Shown here: positions 50,501 through 60,645 of the stretch, in pieces
Layout of the letters: each line of letters begins with the position of its first letter
How positions within the stretch are numbered: position 1 is the first letter of the stretch
NCBI GenBank assembly: GCA_020631735.1
Contig: CM036199.1
Coordinates: 20,563,553 to 20,627,552, forward strand
Direction: 5' to 3'
Origin: Saccharum officinarum
Lineage: Eukaryota > Streptophyta > Magnoliopsida > Poales > Poaceae
DNA length: 64,000 bases
The notes under the pieces: generated by a model
Database searches by the model: none
What the model was told of the DNA's origin: nothing
Seen by the model: only the letters and a program-made list of their open reading frames with translations
Made by a program: the position numbers and the translations under genes

Positions 50501-52984
50501 GTTCATGATTCCACCTAATTATCTAAATAAATTAAGAAAATACATTAAAAGAAATTATTTAGGAATGAAAACTATGTTTTCTGGTGTTCATTAGTCATGT
50601 GTGACATGTTGGTAAAGTTGGTTTTGTCTAATTATATGTTTGCAACATAAGTTAATAATTATTTCTTGCAAATGAGTTTTCTGGACAGATCTGGGAACTT
50701 AGCAAAGTTCTTCATGATAATGTGCTTTGTTGTGAAACTTGTTTATACAAAAGTTGTAGTTAATTTATGTATCTAGCTGCTGTTAAAATTTGGTGGTATT
50801 TGGCCATGTGGTTTAGGAGTTATAGCTGTTTAAAGTTGGGGTACAGAATTGCTTGCTCTCTGTCTTGTTAGATCAGTTGCTGTGTTTATGTAAATTCGAA
50901 ATGTTAAACTTTGGAATCATGCTGTGATGATTATAAATAAAATATAGATAATTTCATAAGCTTTCCATAATGTCTTCTTGCAAGTCATTTGGAGTTGTAT
51001 ATCTCCAGTTATGATTAAATTACTCAGCTATTGGTCTGATGTCCAGAAGGTAGCAATTTCTAGTTCTAGTACTTTGATTAACTTTGTCATGTTTGGGTAT
51101 TGAAGTGTGACTCATATCTTTGATGATACTTGGGTGGTACCCTGTGATCTTGTGAGACTTGTTTCTTGATTGATGTGCTTGCCCTCTTCTATGTTATGTC
51201 TTCTTGAGAATTAAGTTAATTAGCTCTAGGGTTTAGGTGAACTTTGGTATGCTTGCATGATTACTTTGTTTATTGCACTTCTTTGCATTCATACATATGT
51301 ATTGTTGCACCTCATTTAGGTACGTTAGTTGAAGCACGTGAAGGACCTGACGTGGAGCCAAACCCGACGACGGTGTTTGGTGGAACTATCCCGAAGAGGG
51401 ATGTACTCAGCGAGTTTCTTCTGACATACTCTAACTTGAGTCGGATCCCAGGCAAGCCCCGGAGCATTATAAGCCTCCTACCTTTAAAAGCAATTAATTA
51501 TATATATGTTATAAGTATTGTTGCATTAAGTGGTAGGAGTTGGTTGAAAACCTTGCTGCATAATATCATTCCTTGTCCAGATATATGAATCCTTGAATCC
51601 TACATAGACTAGGATCGAGTAGATGCTTAGCCCTGCTTTAAGCGGTAGAAGTCAGGTGATTTCCTGTCACCTGCGAGATATAGGGATATTCATATATGGC
51701 ACGGTTGGCTATATTGCTATCGTGGAATGAAACCATGTGTTAATAAAATGAAATGAGACCGGGCAGGATGATGATAGTGAAGCAACAAGGCATGGAGGTC
51801 TTGGGTGTGGATCTATCCCCGTCTGAGTCGTTTAAGGACCGATTCGCTGTACGTCCTTGAGTCATGTTGAACGCAGTCTAACACTTAGTTGGCCGGATAA
51901 GTCGTTCCGACTGCGAAGCCGAGTAATGTGATTCAGGCCAGGAATCGAATGGTAGGTTGCTTCTTGGAGGAGAGAAAGGATGTGCTTGGGGACATTGGTG
52001 TGAGACCAAGGGGGGGTTAGAGTCCCTATCACCTGGCAGAGTGTCGCCCTTGGGGTCGCGACATCATTCGGACCCGCGATTCCTGAATCATATGAAAAGG
52101 TGGCTTGTGCGACCCTGGCAGGGGCCTGCGCGGTGAGTGTTAGAAATACCCCTCCAGCTGGATAGGAATTCGATTCGAATCGCCGTCGCTCCCGGTTAGT
52201 GAGCACTTGACTTGAGCAGCGGCAACGTAGATTCCATTAAATTGAACAGATGGTTAATTGGATCACGATGGAAAGGTTGCCTCAATTTATACCTGCTATG
52301 GTTAATATTGTTTGCTCCTAATAAAGTGAGTGCTATAGTACAGGTGCTAATATAGATGACAGGTTAATGATAATTTACTCGATGCTTAAGCATTAATGAT
52401 TAATCATCTATATTAAGCTTTTATGCAAAATGTGGTCAAGCTAGCCTACTTTATATCAGCCTTGCATGATCCTTGGTGTCACCTTATTTCTGGTTTCTAA
52501 CGGGTAAGTCTAGCTGAGTACCTTCTTGTACTCAGGGTTTTATCCCCACTTGTTGCAGGTTGTGATGTATCATGGTGGCTGCAAGAGTTGGGTGGCTCCT
52601 GCCATAGAGGCGGAGTGTGATCACGGGCATGATCCTTCTGAGTTATCTTCTCTCTAATGCTTTTGTTGGAAGTCGACCTTCGTACTGGCATGTATTTGAA
52701 ATAAGAATAATGTTAGTTTCAAATTACTTTGCTTCCGCTACTTTTGAACTTAAGTTGTAATAACTATGTTGAACTCCGATGTATATTCAATTACTTGTGA
52801 AATGGTTGTAACATGTGACTTGTTATGTTGAATCACTACGATCTTGGCTGGTATGTTGGTTGGTTTGAAATCCCTCGTGATTTCATTGGACTACCGGAGT
52901 TATATGGGCTCAAGTGCGAGAATTTGATCACTTCGGTGATTGTTTTTGTACTTGTGCTCTTATAATTTGGACGGTTCTGTTACA
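47576..52984 (+). mobile_element. 5.4-kb solo LTR D, Tekay/Del-like gypsy type
   Basis: It starts TGTAACACCC and ends TTCTGTTACA, so the outer seven bases are a perfect inverted repeat (TGTAACA/TGTTACA). Target duplication CTAGT is at 47571-47575 and 52985-52989. Excision of the insert rejoins the integrase frame (LV-IMDDYSRYTW). No internal coding region or second LTR is visible, so it is read as a solo LTR, and 5409 bp is very long for one. A GC-rich island (about 48780-49640) with compositional open frames is followed by about 1.7 kb of AT-rich sequence and by the GGCAAGCCCCGGAGCAT (51451-51467) and GTACTCAGGGTTT...TTGCAGGT (about 52529-52561) islands. Confidence 0.9.
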
Positions 52985-53640
52985 CTAGTGATTATGGATG
53001 ACTACTCAAGATACACTTGGACTTTCTTTCTTCATGACAAATTCAAAGTGGCAAATTGCTTCAAGAAGTTTGCAAAGAGAGCTCAAAATGAATTTGAAGT
53101 CAAGATAAAAAAAAGATTAGAAGTGACAATGGCAAAGAATTTGACAACACAAACATTGAAGCTTATTGTGATGAGATTGGAATCAAGCATGAAGTTTCAT
53201 CAACCTACACTCCTCAACAAAATGGTGTAGTTGAGAGAAAGAACCGGACATTGATAACCCTTGCAAGAACAATGCTAGATGAGTACAATACACCGGAAAA
53301 ATTGTGGGCCGAGGCAATCAACACCACATGCTATGCTTCAAATCGCCTCTTCCTACAAAAGTTTCTTGGCAAGACCCCCTATGAGTTGCTAAATGGGAAG
53401 AAGCCAGACGTCTCATTCTTCCGTGTGTTTGGTTGCAAGTGCTACATCTACAAAAAGCGTTAACACCTAGGGAAGTTTCAAAGATGTTGTGATATTGGCT
53501 TTCTTGTTGGTTACTCATCAAAGTCCAAAGCATATAGAGTATTTAACCATGCCACCGGTTTGGTTGAAGAAATATATAATGTGGAATTTGATGAATCTAA
53601 CGGCTCCCAATGAGCAATTGAGAATTGTGATGATGTAGGT
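52985..53640 (+). pseudogene. pol: copia integrase of element B
   Basis: The catalytic core resumes after insertion D. VIMDDYSRYTW supplies the first catalytic Asp region, and a segment in the +1 frame (from about 53110, after an A-run) holds SDNGKEFDN with the second Asp and VVERKNRTL with the Glu. This is the D,D(35)E layout of integrases. Then follow EAINTTCYASNRLF, GKTPYELLNGKKPDVSFFRVFGCKCYI and GFLVGYSSKSKAYRV. Stops at 53461-53463 (TAA) and 53611-53613 (TGA), plus the A-run frameshift, inactivate it. Confidence 0.92.
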
Positions 53641-53649
53641 GATGAACCA

Positions 53650-55530
53650 TTGAGGGAGGCAATGAAGAACATGCCGGTGGGAGACATCAAGCCTAAAGAT
53701 GATGAAGATGATGTACAAATTGTCAATCCACCATCTTCATCACATGTGCCTCAAGATGATGATAAGAATGAGAGAGTTGAAAATAAAGACACTCATGTCA
53801 CTCATGAACAAGCTGAGGCACAAGCTCAAGATGTTGATGCTCCCCAACCCTCTCCTCAAATGGTTGAAAGAAGAAACTTACCTCTACTTCAAGCACATCC
53901 ATAAGATCTCATTATAGGAAGCCCCACAAAGGGTGTAATGACTCGATCTCAAAAGCTTGCTTCTTTTGTTGAACATCACTCTTTTGTCTCTTGTCTTGAA
54001 CCTAAGAATATAGAAGAAGCTCTTCAAGATCTGGATTGGGTGAATGCTATGCACGAAGAATTGAACAACTTCACTCGCAATCAAGTTTGGACACTTGAAG
54101 AGCATCCAAAAGGTGCAAGAGTCATTGGAACCAAGTGGGTGTTCCGCAACAAGCAAGATGACCAAGGCGTAGTAGTGAGGAACAAGGTAAGACTAGTTGC
54201 AAAGGGGTTCTCTCAAGTTGAAGGTCTTGATTTTGGAGAGACCTTTGCACCCGTTGCAAGACTTGAAGCCATTCGTATCCTTCTTGTATATGCATCATAT
54301 CATGAAATGAAACTATATCAAATGGATGTGAAAAGTGCTTTTTTAAATGGCTTCATAAATAAACTAGTCTATGTTGAATAACCTCCTGGGTTTGAAGACC
54401 CTAGATATCCTAATCATATTTATAGGTTGTTCAAGGCGCTATATGGGCTCAAGCAAGCCCCTAGAGCGTGGTATGAGCGCCTCCGGGACTTCCTCATTGA
54501 GAATGGCTTCACTATTGGGAAGGTCGACACCATACTATTTACCAAGAAGCTTAATGGGGAGATCTTCATTTGTCAAGTCTATATTGATGATATCATCTTC
54601 GAATCAACAAATGAAGATTATTGCAAGGAATTTGGTGAATTGATGTCAAAGGAGTTCAAGATGTCTATGATTGGTGAGCTAACATTCTTCCTTAGTTTTC
54701 AAGTCAAGCAAATAAGAGAAGGGATTTTCATCTCTCAAGAAAAGTATACCAAGGATCTTCTCAAGAGATTCAAGATGGAAGAGTGTAAGCCAATCAAGAC
54801 CCTAATGCCATCTAATGGACATCTCGACCTAGATAAGGGAGGTAAACCGGTTGATCAAACTCTCTACCGTTCTATGATTGGTAGCTTGTTGTACCTTATC
54901 GCATCTAGGCCCGATATCATGTTTAGTGTGTGCATGTGTGCTCGCTTTCAAGCGTGCCATAAAGAACCTCACCTAAGTGCCGTAAAAAGAATCTTAAGAT
55001 ACCTTAAGGGCACCCTAAGCATTAGTCTTTGGTACCCCAAAGGAGCTAGATTCCAACTAGTTGGCTATTTCGATTCAGATTATGCCGGTTGTAAAATTGA
55101 TAGAAAAAGTACATCCGAAGGGTGCCATTTGCTTGGGAGGTCTTTAGTATCTTGGTCATCTAAAAAGCAAAATAGTGTGGCTTTGTCCATCGCCGAGGCA
55201 GAATACATAGCCGCGGGGCTTGTTGTGCATAAATCTTATACATGAAATAAACCCTCCTAGACTATGGAGTTGTTCTTGATAAGGTGCCACTTTTATGTGA
55301 CAATGAAAGTACCGTTAAAAATGCTAATAATCTGGTACAACACTCACGCACCAAGCACATTGATATCCGCCACCACTTTCTAAGAGATCATGTTGCTAAA
55401 AATGATATATCACTAGAAGGTGTAAGAAGTGAAAATAAATTAGCGGATATCTTCACTAAACCTTTGGATGAGGCTACCTTTTGTAGGTTAAGAAGTGAAC
55501 TAAATGTGCTTGATTCTAGTAACTTTAAAA
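53650..55530 (+). pseudogene. pol: copia reverse transcriptase and RNase H of element B
   Basis: An acidic linker (53650-53900) precedes RT. RT blocks: [65 protein letters not shown] (motif A), YGLKQAPRAWYERL, VYIDDIIF (motif C, YIDD), KYTKDLLKRF, SMIGSLLYLIASRPDI. RNase H: GYFDSDYAGCK, LGRSLVSWSSKKQNSVALSIAEAEYIAA, then after a one-base loss near 55220 CDNESTVKNANN, HIDIRHHFLRDHV and LADIFTKPLDE. Stops at about 53902 and 54379 and the late frameshift make it non-functional. It is closely similar to the remnant at 31113-31964. Confidence 0.93.
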
Positions 55531-55601
55531 AAATGAGCTTGTGTTGTCCATTGCATTGCATTGTATTATATGTCATGTTTATTTCTTCACAATGCTTCTA
55601 G

Positions 55602-57285
55602 GACTTGTCTAACACGGTTACGATAACCCTCCTTTGGAGGAGTGAAGCCTAACCGTGGATCAAACTTGACAAGCAACCTAGTCTTTCTTTCTCGCTTTGC
55701 ATTGCATTTGCATGGTTGTTGCTTTGTCGTTTCTTTTCAGTTTTGCTTTGAGCAACCTCTGTGTTCGTCCATGAATAGAGAGAGCATTTGACGCTCCCAA
55801 GGGTTCATAAACTCTATTGCATGGCCATACGTTGCTCCTCGGGTGTTTATCGTATATTTTCTTAAAAATAATACTAGCCTAAGGCAAAATATTTTGAAAA
55901 ACTTAAGGGTTTGAGTGAGGTCACTCATATCAGGTTCCAATTGGTGTTTATTTGAGTCTCTTTGAATTGGAACTTGATTGGGAGAAGTCGCGTCAAAGAT
56001 CAGATTGAAGAAAGGCGTTTTACAGCGACCAGACGCTGGACCGGACGTGATGCTGCTTCATCACTGCGTCCGGTCCCGGTGACCACCAGCACGTCGGGTC
56101 ATCCCGAAGACAATCTTAAGGATCTATGACCGGACGCTGGACCGGACGTGACGTTGTGACCACTGCGTCTGGTCCCGGACCCCACCACCGCGTCCGGTCA
56201 AGCGTGTTGAGTTCCCCGGATGATCTCTGACCAGACTCTATCAGCGTCCGATTATCTCTAACCGGACGCGTCTAGTCGCACTAGGAGCTTACTGGACTCT
56301 GACCGAACGCTGCTCCACCACGTCCGGTCAGTCAGTTTAAAAGCAGATCTGCCCCCTCTTTTAACCGTACGTTCAGATCTAGTTTTTTGGCTTTCTCTTT
56401 CAATCCGCCGACGCCTTTCCTCCAAGCCCTAGCCGCCTACCTCGCCATCTCGCACCGGCGCCACCGCTCCTCAGCCGTGCCGTGCCACCACGCCGCCGCA
56501 GCTGTTGCGCTCCTCAGCCGCGCCGTGTCACACCCGCTCGCAGCGCCGCTTCATCTCCACCGCTCGGGCACCGCCACTGCTTCTCCGCGTCTCCTCCTTA
56601 GCCGTGCCGCGCCGCCGAGCCTTCACCTCCATTAGCAGCAGCCGTGCGCACCACCGTAGCCGCTCCTCCTCTACCACACGTGCCACTGCAACTTCTCCTC
56701 CGCGCCGTGCACACCTCCTCCTCCGTGCCGCACTGCCGCATTGTCAAAGCTTTGATCCTTTCAAGACCTAACCCTAATCTATCACGACGGTTTGCGATTT
56801 AACTTCGACCGTTCTTTGTCGAGGTCTCTTCACACGATTTCATCTCCGTGAGGTGATTTCACATTGCCTTGATCTTCCAATTAGGGTTTGCCGATGACTT
56901 TCCATTAAAATTCTAATTCATCTATTGCATGTCTCGGCACTTCAGTGCTCATCTGGCGTTTCTGTGGAACTCTCGCGCGTTAAGATCCCTCATCTTTTCA
57001 CCAGAATCTCACCTATCTGAGGTAGCTATCGCGCTCTATTCTTTTCTTATCTCGTATGCTTTCTTTCATAAGGATCTCGCTCATCTGGTAGTTAAAATAT
57101 AATGCTTAATAGTAGCTCTATCTATTCCATCTTTACAGAGAGTCTTGTCGGTGCTTTGTATGTGGCAGTTGATCAGATTTGAATCCAAGGCTAAGCCTAT
57201 GGATATGGATTGAGGCCAAGCCTCACGAGTGTCAGTACACCATCTGTCACTATCAGGGTTTTCTCAGTCACAGAGGTTGGTCAGT
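55602..57285 (+). promoter_or_regulatory. spacer between pol and env-like ORF, with LTR-like palindrome array
   Basis: After pol the sequence carries, at about 56025-56335, an array of GACCGGACGC and GCGTCCGGTCA half-sites like that in the LTR of element B, although this is internal sequence. TTTAAAAG at 56336-56343 is a weak TATA candidate. A CT-rich, Pro/Ala-coding-looking stretch follows (56390-56770), then AT-rich sequence with a good acceptor CCATCTTTACAG at about 57127-57138 and the ATG at 57286. The layout resembles a promoter plus 5' leader with an intron for the env-like ORF. This is inference from the layout. Confidence 0.4.
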
Positions 57286-57386
57286 ATGGTTCGCTGTAAG
57301 AATGTTGGTGGAGCACTAAGTGACTGGGACGAAAGTCCTCCTAGGTTGACAGAGGTAGCCCATAGCAAGCGCAAGAAGATAGCTAC

Positions 57387-60300
57387 TGTAACACCCTAAA
57401 ATTTTGAAAGAGATAAAAATAGGAAAATATGATTTTTATGTATTTTTGTGAGCATGCAAACTTAGAATAATAATAATTTTTATAAATTTAAAATCAAATA
57501 TAAGTGTAGAAACATGATTGAGCATTCATGCTGCTGCATTTGAAGTTTTGTATTGAGTGGTTTAAATCAAATTCAAATTTGATTTGAAAATCTTTTGAAA
57601 ATTTGCTTTGAAAAATTGGAAAAAGAAAAAGAGAAGAGAAATTCATTTCATCCGGATTTCGGCCCGTTTCGGCCTGCCTTGGCCGCGGCCCGCTTACTTC
57701 CTGCGCCCTGCTCTCGAGTGGGCCGAGCCCAGGCGCGGCCTGCTGGCCCAACTCGCGCGCGCAGTCGCTCTGAGCCGCTAACACGAGGGGCCCGCTTGTC
57801 AGTGTCTCCTTCCACCTTCCTTTCTTCTTCCTTCCGACGTCGGCCGGATTCTCCTTCCTTCTTCCACCGATCCGAATCGATCTCTCAATCTCTCTCTTTC
57901 CTTTCTTGAGGCCGCCTCCGGGCTATAAAACGGAACCCCGTGCCTCCCCGCTTCTCATTGAGCCCCTAAAACCCTAGCCTCGACATCCCGGGAAGGCCAC
58001 CGTCGAAGCTCCGCCTCCACCGCCGCCTTGCCGAGCTAGCCGCCGCCCTCCGGTTGCTCTCCAGCTTCGTTCTCGCGCGGGGTAAGGTCGCGATGATGCG
58101 CTCTTTCTTTTGGTACTTTTTGGTTTGGCGATTGGTGCTCGGGATGGTCCTCTTCGCAAGCTCCGGCGAGCTCGGGCTCCATCCAGCCATGGCGCCGCCG
58201 TCGGGGTTACTGTGGCCGCCGGCCGTTTTCTTTCTCTCACCCCCGATTCAATCTGAACCGTCCAAATCCGGATCTACGGTCTAGAAAAGAAGATACCGGT
58301 TCGCTTGAACTTTTTGTAAAAGAGACCCTGTGTTTTTCAATTGATTAACCCGCGGTCCAAAGCGTAAACCGGAAAATACGTTTTGATTAATTGAAAACGT
58401 AATTCGTTTCGGAAAAAGAAAAATACGTTTTCAGCTATTTACAGTTTTGCCACTGATCTTGTTTTAGTCGTAGAATCTCCGTTTTAACTCCGATTTGATC
58501 CATTCAAATTGCGTTAGATTCATATTTGCGAGCTCTACATGATGATAGAACTGTACAGTAGGTTTGAGATAATTTATTTTCGAGTTTATATTAAAGTAAT
58601 TATTTATCTATAGGAAATCTTAGAAAACTCATAACTTTTACGTTTTAAATCCAAATTTCGTGATCTTTATGTCTATGTGATCGTAGTAACGTGTAGAAGA
58701 GTTTTACAAACTTGTTATACTGTTAGTGTTACTGTTGGTTAGGTTTTCTATCTTTAAGTTCCGATGTGAGATTTAATCTATTACTTTAATAAAGAAAATC
58801 TCGTTTAATACATAATTTATTTGTTTTAATTCTGAATTAGTCCGTTCAAATTTCAATAGATTTATAACAATATGAACTATGTACTAGTATTAATGTTTTC
58901 TTTATCAAAATCTCTGAAATTTCATAGTTTAGATCTAATTTGATTAATAACTGTGCAACTAGATTTATGAATAAAATATTATTGATTTCTCCTTTAAATG
59001 TAATTTAGCCTAAGTCACTTTTGAATGTCTATAAAGAGTATTTTATCCTATATATATGATTTTATATAGTTAAAACAAATGAGACCTATAATTTTTCCGT
59101 TTTATACAACAAAATCTTTTGGTAGTCGTTTCTTTCACCGTAGCCCCGATTAGAGTGTTGTTTTTCGCGTCTGTGTGTTCGTAGCAATGCGTAGAACATC
59201 TTTAAAACCTTTTCATATATTGTTTCATATGTTTGGTGTACTGTTCTAATTATTATTCATTGTTTGCTTCGTGTATGATTGCTCGATGTGTGTGTGGTGA
59301 TTTATTGATCAAGTCCAGTCGGTGAGCTATACGTGAAGATTCAAGAAGCTATTAATTGAAGATTTGTATCAGAGAAGGATCTTGATTTAAGGCAAGTATA
59401 GCATGGGATAATCCTTGTTTCCTATTCACCTTTAATATACTTAATTCATGTGCATGTGTCTACCTTGTTACCACTAAGGATATCCTAGTTTTTGTATCTT
59501 GTACCTTGACACCCATGGGACATTGCATTGGGTAGTATTTATGCTAGTGCTCAAGATAAATAACTATGATCTGTAACTTGACTAATGGTATATGCAATAA
59601 ACGTTTAAAAGATGCTTTATAGCAACATGGCTCAAGGGGGCTAGAGCATGGGGTATTTTTGGTGCTCTAGTTTCTCTCCTTAAGGACTTATCTGTAAGCG
59701 AACATCCGGGACTTACAGTACAACTGTGAGGGCTATATGGCTCTGGCTTTAGTCAAGTATGAGGACCTTTTCTAGCTTGTTAGTGGTAACCTTCATGGCG
59801 TAAGAACGGCTTGATGAATCGGGTATAGTGCGGCCTCTGTCCTTATGTGTATAGGCTGCGCGTTATTGTGCCATTTGGAAGGGGGGCTCTACATCTGTTT
59901 GTCGAGTGAATCTAATGGCCCTAACTTGTTAGACGAACCTTTGAAAGACTTCATAGTGAACCCTGCCGACCTTCCTTGGAAGTGGGTCAAGAGATTAGCT
60001 ACCTCGGGCGAAAGGGTAAATCACGACTCACAGTGAAAGTGTACAACCTCTGCAGAGTGTAAAACTGTTATAACAGCCGTGCTCACGGTCACGAGTGGCC
60101 TTGGACCCTTACAGAATAAATGATGAACGCTGATGATAATGATAACACTGATGATATTGATGTTCACTAATGATTATTGTTTCTTGCTATACATTATTCT
60201 CGTTTACATGATCATGAGGTTATTTGGGTTTTTGGTAAACTTGTTGCTACTCAACTGCTAAAAAGATGACTCACTAAAAGCTATTGCAGTAAACCCGTGT

Positions 60301-60645
60301 CAAACCTTTTGAGCCGCATGAACCCCATGTTATATTTGTTGAGTTCGACATGGACTCACTCTTGCTATTTCCCCACATCTCAGGAAGGGTACCAGACTGT
60401 TAGATTCTGGAATTGTTAGGCTTGTGATCAACCAGTTAGTTTGTTCCTGGAGTGAAGTCTACACCCGGTGTTCGGAGTTGTCTTTCCGCTGTGTTACTCT
60501 CTAAGGTATATTTTATACTATTGTGTTATGTATATTAAGCATTTGTCTCTTGATATTACACTTATCTGTGGCTATATGTGAGATTTGTCTACTTTATTTC
60601 ACATATAGTGTATGTCTGGTTTTGTCCTTAAAACCGGGTGTGACA
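57387..60645 (+). mobile_element. solo LTR E, Tekay/Del-like gypsy type
   Basis: It starts TGTAACACCC and ends GGGTGTGACA (TGTCACACCC on the other strand), 3259 bp. The duplication GCTAC is at 57382-57386 and 60646-60650, and removal rejoins the host frame (RKKIAT-KKRKRTP). A GC-rich island with TATA (CTATAAAACG, 57923-57932) is followed by AT-rich sequence and the AAGGCAAGTATAGCAT island at about 59390. No internal region or second LTR is present. Confidence 0.93.
57923..57932 (+). promoter_or_regulatory. TATA box of LTR E
   Basis: CTATAAAACG inside the GC-rich island, followed about 45 bases later by AAAACCCTAGCC. The same position is seen in the LTR at 1-3475 (TATAAA 505-510). Confidence 0.6.

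Noticed and set aside
56387..56771. His/Ala/Ser-rich open frames after pol of element B
   Set aside because: Compositional; they look like a CT-rich leader, and the frames are not supported by any domain.
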